Below, in pieces: positions 1-9,136 of a DNA stretch of 61,820 nucleotides. The notes beneath the pieces were generated by a model that worked only from the letters and a program-made list of their open reading frames with translations, was not told where the DNA came from and did no database searches. Position 1 is the first letter of the stretch, and each line of letters starts with the position of its first letter. The translations under genes and the position numbers were made by a program. Source of the stretch: CAZSMC01 sp964607755 (GTDB taxonomy: Bacteria; Zhuqueibacterota; Zhuqueibacteria; Residuimicrobiales; Krinioviventaceae); the NCBI GenBank assembly GCA_964607755.1, contig CAZSMC010000025.1, forward strand, positions 1-61,820. Reading direction: 5' to 3'.

Positions 1-207
1 ATAAGGCACAACCGGTCCATGATAATGCCGCAAATACCGGGTATTGCCGTTATCGAACATGTTAGCGATAATGCCCTGCCGGGCAGCCAGGGCGTAATCC
101 GCTTCGTCCAGAGTGAGTCCTTCGCTGCCGGGTCTGAGATGTGGCAGTACAGCGACAATCACGATTAAAAGAGATATAAAAATATATTTTTTAATCTGCG
201 AATTCAT
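1..207 (-). CDS. Membrane glycosyltransferase (GT39/PMT-like), N-terminal fragment
   Basis: The reading frame starts at an ATG at 207 and runs off the left edge of the window, so only the first 69 residues are present. It opens with a basic-then-hydrophobic stretch (MNSQIKKYIF, then ISLLIVIVAVLP), which would be the first membrane helix. This is followed by an LTLDEADYALAAR segment. An acidic pair just after the first helix is typical of GT-C-fold enzymes that use polyprenyl-phosphate sugars, such as the ArnT/PMT family. The gene lies 12 bases downstream of the stop of another GT39-like gene on the same strand, so the two are probably co-transcribed and may act on the same cell-surface glycan. 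The family call is an inference from this short fragment; substrate and linkage cannot be read. Confidence 0.55.
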   Translation of the reverse strand, partial: MNSQIKKYIFISLLIVIVAVLPHLRPGSEGLTLDEADYALAARQGIIANMFDNGNTRYLRHYHGPVVPY

Positions 208-219
208 TGAGTTGCAAGA

Positions 220-1875
220 TTACTCTTTTCGCTTATAAATTTCGATTTTTGAAAAAGGATACATCATGTCATGCAGTGGATACGTGCCCAAAAATTTATG
301 GCCCAAAAATTCAGGAGATGTATCAAAACTTTTCTCAAGCTGATAGTCGATTTCTTCATTTTTAAGTGCTTTCAAGGCAAAATAATTTTCTCGAGTAAAA
401 TCATACTTTTCCCTGATTCTCATATAATCGACATAATCATAACTCGAGATAATAATCCAATCCGGATTTTTTGCAAGCAGCTCATTCAGAGATCGATCCC
501 GATAAATCGCAAAAGTTGAATCGATAGGCGGATCGTCACGAGTTTGCATGCCAGTAGCACTCAACATGATACCAACGGAATTCGATTTTGCCGCTGTTTT
601 CTCGAACCACTTTTTTGCCTGTATCCGGGCGTCCTGTCCGCTCATACTCTTTGAGATCAAAAATGAAAAAACTGTCATGTATAATATGGCAATCGAGAAC
701 AAAGCAATGAAAATGGCTTTAACAGCGGTCGTTCTGCGTTCATACATACCTTCATAAACTGCTTTCGCTGCCAGAATGATGAGAAAGGGGATGAGCAAAA
801 TGGTATATCGAATAAACAGATCATTAGATGAAAACAGAGCAAGACAGTAAATTACGATCCAGAACAGAAACAAGAAAATTTTAGCGTTTACTCTTTTTAA
901 AGAATACAACAGCCCGCTGAACATGAGGATGAGAAAAGGCCAACCACCCCAGTTTTTAAAGACCACGAAGATTTCGTAAAATATTTTATTCTCGATACCC
1001 ACGAATATTAATCCGTGTCCGCGACGCTGGACCGAGAGCTGGAATAAAAAGTCATTTAAAAAAGAGTTAAAATCCAGGACAACGTACGGAGAAGTCAGGA
1101 TAAAAATAAAAACAGATAAAAAGCAATTAAGAATTAGTTTCGAAGATAATGTATATGTCAGAATTCTCTTGATCCTTTGTTTCAAGGAAACCTGCTCTTC
1201 GTTCCAGGCCCGAATCCAGTGCGCCATGATCATGCAAAACACAACCATGCCGCCGTTGTATTTGATGCTGGCAGCCATTCCGCCAAAGACAGCGGCCAGA
1301 ATGTAATTCTTTGTTTCATTTGAATCGATAATTCGCAATGAATAGAAAAAAGACAAAAGCACAAAAGCGACGCACGGTACATCAGTAGTTACAAAATGCG
1401 AGTGCATTACATGTACAGGCAATAAAGCCAAAAGTGATGCCGCCAGCAAACCCGTTTCTGGATTCTTGATTTCTCTGGCAATTTTATAAACCATATAAAT
1501 AGACAGCAAGGCAAACAACACGATGACGATTCTGTTCGGAATGTAAAACGTCGCCGGATCGCTGTGGTACAGATTTGTAAATTCCTCCAGAGAATGAAAG
1601 GCGCTTAAAAGACGGCCAATTGCATATTCCAGACCGTTAAAAATAAAAAGAATATACATCAATAAAGACGGATAAATAAAGAGATGAGGATTAAAATCTC
1701 CGCCAAAAAAGTATACACCCCGTGAGATCATAAACCGTTCATCAGGATGGAAAATGTATGGCATTCCCCAATTTACCCCCCACAATCGCAAGATTGCTGC
1801 AACAGCAAGAATTCCGATGAAAACATGCCGAGTACTGCAAAACTGTGAACATCTCATTTTTAACAATAATCTCAT
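220..1875 (-). CDS. GT39/PMT_2-type membrane glycosyltransferase
   Basis: About 551 residues and strongly hydrophobic, with around ten predicted membrane helices and a soluble C-terminal domain after about residue 400. The first extracytoplasmic loop has a HPDER motif (the acidic pair expected to bind metal and activate the acceptor in GT-C enzymes). HSHFVTTDVPCVAF and the loop FQLSVQRRGHG resemble PMT_2 proteins. Such enzymes transfer sugars from polyprenyl-phosphate carriers to proteins or lipids on the outer face of the inner membrane. The open frame reaches back to a TTG at 1911, but ATG codons at 1875 and 1856 are more plausible; none has a clear ribosome-binding site, so the start is uncertain. 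A second GT39-like gene follows immediately downstream. Substrate unknown. Confidence 0.7.
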   Translation of the reverse strand: MRLLLKMRCSQFCSTRHVFIGILAVAAILRLWGVNWGMPYIFHPDERFMISRGVYFFGGDFNPHLFIYPSLLMYILFIFNGLEYAIGRLLSAFHSLEEFTNLYHSDPATFYIPNRIVIVLFALLSIYMVYKIAREIKNPETGLLAASLLALLPVHVMHSHFVTTDVPCVAFVLLSFFYSLRIIDSNETKNYILAAVFGGMAASIKYNGGMVVFCMIMAHWIRAWNEEQVSLKQRIKRILTYTLSSKLILNCFLSVFIFILTSPYVVLDFNSFLNDFLFQLSVQRRGHGLIFVGIENKIFYEIFVVFKNWGGWPFLILMFSGLLYSLKRVNAKIFLFLFWIVIYCLALFSSNDLFIRYTILLIPFLIILAAKAVYEGMYERRTTAVKAIFIALFSIAILYMTVFSFLISKSMSGQDARIQAKKWFEKTAAKSNSVGIMLSATGMQTRDDPPIDSTFAIYRDRSLNELLAKNPDWIIISSYDYVDYMRIREKYDFTRENYFALKALKNEEIDYQLEKSFDTSPEFLGHKFLGTYPLHDMMYPFSKIEIYKRKE

Positions 1876-1967
1876 CTTTTGTTTGCGAAATTCTACTAAT
1901 ATACAAAACAAGATTGATTATTGCATAATTGTTTATCGAAAACAAAAAAGAAATGCAAAAGATCGAT

Positions 1968-3617
1968 TTATTCGTTCTTTGCCGTAATGATCCTCACACT
2001 CTGCGGGGGAGCCGGAGGAACCGAATCTTTTTCAAAATACTCCATTTTGACCAAAAAAGTAGTTTCCGGTGGAATTTCGATGTTCGCCAGATTGTTCTCT
2101 ATCGAATTATTTAATGAACCATCGATCCACACATTTTTAATTTGGTTTTCGAGGAATCCGGCTTTTACCCAGATCTCTTTCGTGATAGTTGTCGTGTTCG
2201 AAACAGAAAAATAAAAATAATCATCATCCCGTTTTTGGAACAAAGCAGCCACGCCGTCGGGAAGCCCAAGCGATTTGTCTGATTTATAATAAATCAATTC
2301 AGTCCAGGGCATTTCACCACGATGTGACGTAATACCGCCAAAAGGGACAAACGACAGGCCCCACAAACCACCGACTGTTGGGAAATCGTCCGGATCACCT
2401 GGCAACTGGGTCAATCCTTTTAATTTGCTTAACTGCCGCTCTGCTTCATAAATTGCATAGCCCTGAATTTCATCAATTTTTTCCATTCCGCCATATTTTC
2501 GAAAGGACCATAAATGCATTTCTGGAAATGGGTATCTCAGGTATTCGTACCAGGTTTGAATATAGTCATCAAATTCCTGGTCAACAGTGTCATTGAACAA
2601 ACTCGTTTGCACGCCCATTCGGGCAGTAACCTTATCATTGGCAGTAATCCATTTTTGTCCGTCAAAATAATGAGCCGGTTGGTAGGGCACACCATTATCA
2701 AAAAGAGTCTGGACCTGCTTTTTAATAGATTGCAAATATTTTTTCTCTCTGCTAAATCTGTAAAAATCAATAAACGCGCCCCGAATATCACGGTTGGCGT
2801 TATTTCCTTTTTGACTCCATCCCCATCCTGGCCCAAAGGCTGAGCTGTACCATGTATTGGAATACGGTGCAATTTGTCCCGTATAGGGATCCACAGAAGC
2901 CGGGATCACATAATATCCATTTCCCTGTTCATTTTTTTCGATTGTTTGTATCCAGCCATCAAGATAGTCTTGTGCCCAGTCGTAATAGCGGGTTTTTTCT
3001 GTGGCATAATAAGCAGCCAGCGCCATTTTGATGAATTGCAGATTAAACACCCAATCTACCGCCTCATTGCAATTTGTCAACACTTCCCGGGTTCCCAGAG
3101 ACAAAGATCTCAAGTGCCCGGTTTCTTCATTATACCAGGGTTCATAACCGGGCACCCAATTGCCGCAGTGTTCAACCAAATCTTCCAAAGCGGCCACCAC
3201 GTCCTGGTCTTCCGGCCTGGCCCAGACCAGATTTGCCAAAGTAATCATTCCTTCAAGCGTATGTTCCGTATCGAAAAATGCCTCTTCATAATAGCCATGA
3301 TCAAACTTGTAGAGAGCCCGGTTTATGTAGGAAAAAGTCACATCCTTCACGCTCTGGTAAACCGATTCATCGCCGGTTAAGAAATAATAGTGCAGCCAGA
3401 AATAGAATATTTCAGCTTCGTCATCCAGCTTCCAGATGTTCAGATACGGATAAATGGAACCGTTATGCACCTGCCATTCCTGTGTTTCACGAATGCTTTG
3501 CTTTACCAGAGAACGTAAATATAACTGATCATTGGCCCATTTGGGAGGGTTTGCAAAAACAGACGTTGCAATAATTAATAAAAGAAAAAGCACCAGTATA
3601 ATAATTTTTTTATTCAT
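1968..3617 (-). CDS. Secreted alpha/alpha-toroid-like protein of unknown function
   Basis: About 549 residues. The ATG at 3617 is chosen over the in-frame ATG at 3644 because AGAGAG lies about nine bases upstream and it begins a clean signal peptide (MNKKIIILVLFLLLI, cleavage near VFA-NPP). The mature part has repeated aromatic and acidic helical segments (LDDEAEIFYFWLHYY, GYYEEAFFDTEHTLEG, WVFNLQFIKMALAAYY) typical of six-hairpin glycosidase-like or lyase-like toroids, then a beta-rich C-terminal third. I do not recognise the exact family and see no catalytic signature, so an enzymatic role on polysaccharides is only inferred. The last residues (DSVPPAPPQSVRI) look like the beginning of a fibronectin type III domain that stops after one strand. 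The neighbouring secreted glycoside hydrolase ends the same way. Confidence 0.55.
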   Translation of the reverse strand: MNKKIIILVLFLLLIIATSVFANPPKWANDQLYLRSLVKQSIRETQEWQVHNGSIYPYLNIWKLDDEAEIFYFWLHYYFLTGDESVYQSVKDVTFSYINRALYKFDHGYYEEAFFDTEHTLEGMITLANLVWARPEDQDVVAALEDLVEHCGNWVPGYEPWYNEETGHLRSLSLGTREVLTNCNEAVDWVFNLQFIKMALAAYYATEKTRYYDWAQDYLDGWIQTIEKNEQGNGYYVIPASVDPYTGQIAPYSNTWYSSAFGPGWGWSQKGNNANRDIRGAFIDFYRFSREKKYLQSIKKQVQTLFDNGVPYQPAHYFDGQKWITANDKVTARMGVQTSLFNDTVDQEFDDYIQTWYEYLRYPFPEMHLWSFRKYGGMEKIDEIQGYAIYEAERQLSKLKGLTQLPGDPDDFPTVGGLWGLSFVPFGGITSHRGEMPWTELIYYKSDKSLGLPDGVAALFQKRDDDYFYFSVSNTTTITKEIWVKAGFLENQIKNVWIDGSLNNSIENNLANIEIPPETTFLVKMEYFEKDSVPPAPPQSVRIITAKNE

Positions 3618-4110
3618 TGTTCTAAACTCTCTGTTAATTTTCATTTACTGAAATATTTATACAAATATTCTGCCAATTTTTAAATGATATCAGATTTATC
3701 CTGGATACTTTTTTCAAAATATTGTTTTCATTAAAGATATAAAAAAATATAATCATTCTATTTCTCATTGTTTTGTCGATATTTCAATTTATGTATACCT
3801 GAATCCTCACAAAGAATTTAAAAATGGGCATAAAGGATACATTTCAACCAAGATCTTTACACATAAACAAAACGTGGTGAATATTTCTAACATACTATTT
3901 TTATTTTTATTAAACACTTTTTCCCTGGTCATCTTCTCGTGCTCGATAACCGTTATCGTCTCAATACTTGCTGTCAAATTCGTAAAAAGTTGAATATTTT
4001 CACTTTTTTTGTTGCATTTAAACACATTTCTAATTCCTCCATCTTTTATACATTTAATGGCAAGGAGTTTGCTTAATTGTAGCGAGAAATTAACCCACAA
4101 GGAGTATGGT
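3618..4110. other. AT-rich divergent intergenic region
   Basis: This gap separates two divergently transcribed genes for secreted proteins. It is AT-rich with several T-tracts, contains no convincing gene, and holds one clear palindrome (3944-3958, listed separately). Promoters for both directions should lie here but I could not pick convincing -35/-10 pairs. Confidence 0.5.
3944..3958. promoter_or_regulatory. Perfect palindrome CGATAAC-C-GTTATCG, possible operator
   Basis: Two 7-base arms in perfect inverted symmetry around one base lie about 153 bases before the glycoside hydrolase start and 327 bases before the opposite gene. The size and symmetry resemble operators of dimeric repressors such as the LacI/GalR group. 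No cognate regulator is seen nearby, so binding is an inference. Confidence 0.35.
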
Positions 4111-6711
4111 ATGAAAAAAATCGATTTAAAATCTATAATTTTATTTATTTCTATCCTCTCACTCATTACTGTTTGTTTGTCAGGCACATCCCGGGCTGAA
4201 TATATCCTGGAGATAGACGATCCGTTAACAGACGGTACGACGGTTGGTGATAAAGTGCGCGGGGGGCAGTTCACAAGTCAGGGCTGGAAAACATTATCGC
4301 GTTTTGATTTTATTAAATATCACATTGAAACCTGTCCTTATGGGAAAATAGAGTTTGATGTGCAAGGATTATATGCCAGCAATGAAGTTTTTGAAAATAA
4401 ACGATATTATGATGGGCGATTCATAGAAGATGCCACTGATGTTCATTACACACTTTTTAACATGTGGGATCGCGATCCTTATGACGATTGGCTTGGAAAA
4501 TACTTTGATGGGGTCCGTCAATGGCATAATCCGTACAAAGTTCTGTTGCATCTTTTTGGATACGTGTATGGTGATCGATGGAAATGGAAACATGGCCGAT
4601 TTCGAGCCAACATTTCAGCTTTTAGTGGTGGTTATGATAATGATCCTCACGCGTTTGAACTCGAATACGGTCCGGTGGATTGGCAGAAAGAGTATGTCTA
4701 TCATGTTGTGCTCGAATGGGGCCAGGGCCATATGTATTATTACATTGATGGTGAATTGCTGGCTCATTGCGACTATAGCTCATTTGGAGTGGAATACGAT
4801 CCCCCTTATCACAGCATGTGTATAGGTTCAGGCGAAAGCATGTACGGCCAGGAGCATACAAAAGGCTTTAGTATGCAAACGCCGAAATACATAACATATT
4901 CTAACTTTAAATTTTATCGAAATGAAGATAACACGCCACCGGAAGTTATAAGTTTTACGCCGGGGGATAATTCGCAAGATAACCCTCTTGACAGCTACAT
5001 TGCAATCAACATCTCGGAAAGTTTTGATCATGAATCTGCTAAAAATGCGTTTCATCTGTCCCCTGCCGCACCGGGAAGTGTCAAAGTGGTCGGAAAAACA
5101 ATTTATTACGAATTGCAGGAATTCCTGTCGCCCAACACTTCTTACACTTTAACTTTGGACGAGACCCTAAAAGATCAATTTGGCAACCAAATGCAGATGC
5201 CGTTCCAGGCTACGTTCCATACAGGTGAGGCAATATCGGATCAGGTTCCCAAATACGGTGTTTTTGAAGTGCCAATTGTGGCTTCGAATGTGAGCGGAAA
5301 CAAATATAAAGATGTGTGGGTTCGCGGCACCTTTCAGGGCCCCACTCAAACTATTCAAATTGATGGTTTTTGGAATGGCGGAAACATTTGGAAAGTGAGA
5401 ATGTCCCCTATAGAATTAGGTACCTGGACATATACTATTAACGGTCCAACTGCGGAATTTGACAAATCAGGCTCATTTGAATGTGTCGCTTCTGACAACA
5501 AAGGCTATATTTGTGTGAATCCGGACGATCCGTACAAGTTTATGCACAAAGATGGCACCCCGTGGCTGTGGAAAGGCGAAACATGTTGGCGAGCGTATAC
5601 GGATTTGTTCCCCTATGAAGGCCGGTTTAAAGAATATATCGACATGCGGGTTGATCAGGGATACAACGTCGTCCAGGCAATCGTTGTGAGTTATATCAAC
5701 GGTGATGCGTTCTGGAGCAATGAAGGCGGACCGGTATTTGAACTATTCTATGATGGCAAAAATTATGACCGTCTAAATCCAGGATATTTCCAGTGGATGG
5801 ACCGAAAAATTGAGTACATGAATTCAAAAGGGGTTGTTCCGGTTATCTTTTTCACCTGGGCCCAGGAATTTGTCAAATTCTCTAAAGAGCAATTTGATAG
5901 ATTTGCCAAATACCTTGTCGCGAGATTTGCAGCCTATAACGTCTTCTGGTGCATTTCCGGTGAAAACAGTGAAATTTACTCGGATTTTGGTATGACAGCA
6001 GATATATGGCGTTATCATGGCCGGGTCGTTCACAATGCAGACCCATACAATCATCCAATTACTTATCATCCCGGAGGCAATACCCGTTCAAGCAGAGAGT
6101 TCGGTTATGACGACTGGTTTGGCTTTATTATGCAGCAATCGCCGGATTTTCACAAATTAATTGAAAGAGACCGTGTCTTTGAAAAACCAGTCGTGAATGG
6201 TGAATATGCTTATGCAGGCTGGACAGCAGACGATAACTGGCTGCGTTACGGCGCCTGGGAAATCTTTACTGCAGGCGGATTCTCAACAGCAGGATTCTTT
6301 CACACTTTTGCTCCGGATAAAGGCGGATACAATCCTGATGCCAACATGCAACAACAAATGGAGATGGTTTATTACATGGACTTTGTAGATGAGACCGAAT
6401 GGTGGAAAATGGAACCGCGCGATGAGATAACTTCTGCCGGTTACTGTCTTGCAAACCCGGGCAGCGAATATGTCATTTATAACCGCGCAGGCGGCGCCAT
6501 TAATGTAAATCTTGCAGACGTGACAGATGCAATCAAAGTTCAATGGTTGAATCCGCGCACCGGTGAGTACAGCGAAATCAGCACGGTCAATGGCGGAGTA
6601 TCCGTATCTTTTACTCCGCCGTTTAGCGGAGACTTTGTCCTTCACATTGCCCACTCTCTTAATCATGATAATGTCCCACCATCTGCCCCAACAGGACTCA
6701 CGATAAAGTAA
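4111..6711 (+). CDS. Secreted multidomain glycoside hydrolase (DUF5060 + DUF4038/GH140-like)
   Basis: 866 residues; start at the ATG at 4111, preceded by AAGGAGT. A signal peptide covers about residues 1-32. It is followed by a concanavalin/LamG-like beta domain (to about 270), an SbsA-type Ig-like domain (about 275-370, TPPEVISFTPGDN), a DUF5060 beta domain (about 390-470, VFEVPIVASN...GTWTYTI), a DUF4038-type TIM barrel (about 480-780) and a C-terminal putative collagen-binding-like beta domain. The barrel has WCISGENSE and VVNGEYAYAG, which fit the acid/base and nucleophile glutamates of clan GH-A enzymes. GH140 members cleave apiosyl linkages in pectin; substrate here is not proven. The protein ends with DNVPPSAPTGLTI, the opening of a fibronectin III domain cut short. 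A terminator follows. Confidence 0.75.
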   Translation: MKKIDLKSIILFISILSLITVCLSGTSRAEYILEIDDPLTDGTTVGDKVRGGQFTSQGWKTLSRFDFIKYHIETCPYGKIEFDVQGLYASNEVFENKRYYDGRFIEDATDVHYTLFNMWDRDPYDDWLGKYFDGVRQWHNPYKVLLHLFGYVYGDRWKWKHGRFRANISAFSGGYDNDPHAFELEYGPVDWQKEYVYHVVLEWGQGHMYYYIDGELLAHCDYSSFGVEYDPPYHSMCIGSGESMYGQEHTKGFSMQTPKYITYSNFKFYRNEDNTPPEVISFTPGDNSQDNPLDSYIAINISESFDHESAKNAFHLSPAAPGSVKVVGKTIYYELQEFLSPNTSYTLTLDETLKDQFGNQMQMPFQATFHTGEAISDQVPKYGVFEVPIVASNVSGNKYKDVWVRGTFQGPTQTIQIDGFWNGGNIWKVRMSPIELGTWTYTINGPTAEFDKSGSFECVASDNKGYICVNPDDPYKFMHKDGTPWLWKGETCWRAYTDLFPYEGRFKEYIDMRVDQGYNVVQAIVVSYINGDAFWSNEGGPVFELFYDGKNYDRLNPGYFQWMDRKIEYMNSKGVVPVIFFTWAQEFVKFSKEQFDRFAKYLVARFAAYNVFWCISGENSEIYSDFGMTADIWRYHGRVVHNADPYNHPITYHPGGNTRSSREFGYDDWFGFIMQQSPDFHKLIERDRVFEKPVVNGEYAYAGWTADDNWLRYGAWEIFTAGGFSTAGFFHTFAPDKGGYNPDANMQQQMEMVYYMDFVDETEWWKMEPRDEITSAGYCLANPGSEYVIYNRAGGAINVNLADVTDAIKVQWLNPRTGEYSEISTVNGGVSVSFTPPFSGDFVLHIAHSLNHDNVPPSAPTGLTIK

Positions 6712-6720
6712 ACTTTATTA

Positions 6721-6758
6721 ACTCCCGGATTTCAATATGCAAAATCCGGGAGTGTTTG
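6721..6758 (+). terminator. Intrinsic terminator after the glycoside hydrolase
   Basis: A perfect 12-base-pair stem (6721-6732 with 6742-6753, ACTCCCGGATTT/AAATCCGGGAGT) with a 9-base loop is followed by GTTTGCTTT. It starts 10 bases after the stop codon. Confidence 0.8.
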
Positions 6759-6934
6759 CTTTACGAAACTATTGCATCTCTGTACTTTTTATCTTATTTT
6801 ATTATTTGTATAGTCGTTATTGATCTGAAAATGTGGTGTTTCTTTCACTATTATGGAATTTAGTGAGGGCTAACACCATTTTATATTTTAGATGCATATA
6901 ATCAACAGTTTTAAGATGAAGAGGTTGGGATTAC

Positions 6935-9136
6935 ATGAATAGAATTTTAGTCATTTCAAATCGATTGCCTGTGAGCATATCAAAGATCAAAAACAGTCTG
7001 CAATTTAAACCGAGTACAGGCGGGCTGGCAACGGGGATGAGTGCACTTCAGGAGCGATACGAGATGCGCTGGATTGGGTGGCCTGGCACCACCGAACCTA
7101 CAGAAAAAGATAAAAAAGTGATCCAGGAACGGTTGGAAGAAAGTAATATGGAACCTATTTTTCTCACCAAACATCAGGTAGAAAATTATTACTATAATTT
7201 CAGCAACAGAACAATCTGGCCTCTCTTTCACTATTTCACTCAGCATACGGTTTATGACACCAAAGCCTGGAATGCGTACAAGCAAGTCAACAATGTATTT
7301 ATGCAAAGGGTATTAAAAAATTATCACAAAGGCGATATTATCTGGGTGCATGATTATCAACTTATGCTTTTACCTGAAATGATCCGCAAAGAACTGCCCG
7401 ATGCCATGATTGCCTATTTTCTCCACATTCCGTTTCCATCTTTTGAAATTTTTCGTTATTTGCCCTGGCGGAATGAAATCCTGGACGGATTACTCGGAGC
7501 CGACCTTGTCGGATTTCATACCTTTGACTATGCCCGCCACTTTTACAGTTCTATTATGCGGTTGAGAGGTCTGGAACATCACCTTGGTGAGGTGCGCAAA
7601 GAAGACCGCGTCATTCGAGTGGACTCATTTCCGATGGGCATTAATTATAAAAAATATGCTGAAGCCATTCAGGATGAGCAAGTTAAAAAGGAAGTCAGGA
7701 AATATCAGCAAATTTGTAAAGAAGGCAAGACTATTTTATCCATCGATCGCCTGGATTATTCAAAAGGAATTTTACAACGGCTTTATGCTTTTCACCAAAT
7801 TTTACACGATGATCCGTCGCTTCTCGGAAAAGTTACACTCATATTACTTGTTGTGCCGTCAAGAATGCAGGTTGAATCCTATAAACAACTCAAGCATGAA
7901 ATCGACGAATTTGTCGGGCGAATTAACGGCGATCATGGCACTTTTGATTGGACGCCTATAAAATATTTCTACCGTGCCCTGCCCTTTCCAAAAATCGCAG
8001 CGCTCTACAACATCTCTGACATTTGCCTTGTCACCCCTTTTCGTGACGGCATGAACCTCGTCGCTAAAGAATTCGTCGCCAGTAAAGAAGGCAAGGAAGG
8101 CGTTCTCATTTTAAGCGAAATGACCGGAGCAGTTAACGAATTGAGCGAAGCTCTGATCATCAATCCAAACGACATTCAAAGTATTGTCGATGCTTTTCTT
8201 TATGCAATAAATGAAATGCCTATTAATGAGCAGATATCACGCCTTGAAAGTATGCAAATGCGGCTAAAGCGATACGATATTTATCGCTGGTCAGATGATT
8301 TTATGGAACGCCTGGAACACATTAAAAATCTGCAACAAGCGGCCAAGGTGAAACTTTTAAGCACTCAGCGGCGTGAAGAATTGATACAAAACTTTAGCCA
8401 CAGCAAGCAAAGATTGGTCTTACTGGATTATGACGGCACGTTAATACCGTTTACAGCCAAACCTGATGAGGCAAAACCAGACAAGGAGCTGTTGCAGATG
8501 CTGAGAAAGATCAATTCGTTCGAAAATACAAACCTGGTTATCATAAGCGGTCGCGATAAAGAAACCCTGGATAACTGGTTAGGCGACCTTGGTCTCAATA
8601 TGGTGGCTGAACACGGAGCCTGGATAAAAGAACAGGGCACACAGTGGGATACACTTGAACCGCACACTCAGGAATGGAAAAAAGAGATTCGGCAAATACT
8701 GGAATTTTATGTAGATAGAACGCCAGGTGCTTTTATTGAAGAAAAAACGTTCTCTCTGGTATGGCATTACAGAAGAGCCAATATTGGTCTAGGTGAAGTC
8801 CGCGCACGTGAACTCGCTGACAATTTATCCCAATTCACTCTGAATATGAATCTTCAGGTTCTGGAAGGGAATAAAGTTATTGAAATAAAAAATGCGGGTA
8901 TCAACAAGGGCCGGGCAACCCTTTCTTTTCTAAAGCAAAAAGACTGGGATTTCATCATAGCTATAGGCGATGATGAAACCGATGAAGATACTTTTAATGC
9001 ATTACCTGAATTTGCATACTCGATCAAAGTTGGGACATCGAGTTCTGTTGCCAGACACAACCTGCAGTCTCATAAAGAAGTGAGAACACTATTGAAAACA
9101 TTAACGGAAAGGAGTTTTGATGAAAAAAATAGTTGA
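6935..9136 (+). CDS. otsAB: Bifunctional trehalose-6-phosphate synthase/phosphatase (OtsA-OtsB fusion)
   Basis: 733 residues. Residues 1 to about 470 are a GT20 trehalose-6-phosphate synthase: NRLPVS and the glycine-rich TGGLATGM near the N-terminus, WVHDYQLMLLPEM, HIPFPSFEIFR and FRDGMNLVAKEFVA. It makes trehalose-6-phosphate from UDP- or ADP-glucose and glucose-6-phosphate. From about residue 485 there is a HAD-type phosphatase with LLDYDGTL (nucleophile Asp near 497), VIISGRD and GDDETDED (near 677), which removes the phosphate. Both halves keep their catalytic motifs, so one polypeptide should make trehalose. GAGG at 6921-6924 is the likely ribosome-binding site. The stop overlaps the start of the TreT gene by 17 bases, so the two are translationally coupled. 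Confidence 0.93.
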   Translation: MNRILVISNRLPVSISKIKNSLQFKPSTGGLATGMSALQERYEMRWIGWPGTTEPTEKDKKVIQERLEESNMEPIFLTKHQVENYYYNFSNRTIWPLFHYFTQHTVYDTKAWNAYKQVNNVFMQRVLKNYHKGDIIWVHDYQLMLLPEMIRKELPDAMIAYFLHIPFPSFEIFRYLPWRNEILDGLLGADLVGFHTFDYARHFYSSIMRLRGLEHHLGEVRKEDRVIRVDSFPMGINYKKYAEAIQDEQVKKEVRKYQQICKEGKTILSIDRLDYSKGILQRLYAFHQILHDDPSLLGKVTLILLVVPSRMQVESYKQLKHEIDEFVGRINGDHGTFDWTPIKYFYRALPFPKIAALYNISDICLVTPFRDGMNLVAKEFVASKEGKEGVLILSEMTGAVNELSEALIINPNDIQSIVDAFLYAINEMPINEQISRLESMQMRLKRYDIYRWSDDFMERLEHIKNLQQAAKVKLLSTQRREELIQNFSHSKQRLVLLDYDGTLIPFTAKPDEAKPDKELLQMLRKINSFENTNLVIISGRDKETLDNWLGDLGLNMVAEHGAWIKEQGTQWDTLEPHTQEWKKEIRQILEFYVDRTPGAFIEEKTFSLVWHYRRANIGLGEVRARELADNLSQFTLNMNLQVLEGNKVIEIKNAGINKGRATLSFLKQKDWDFIIAIGDDETDEDTFNALPEFAYSIKVGTSSSVARHNLQSHKEVRTLLKTLTERSFDEKNS

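Noticed and set aside
3807..4274. 155-residue open frame on the minus strand
   Set aside because: It overlaps the true start and signal peptide of the glycoside hydrolase, has no ribosome-binding site and no protein-like composition.
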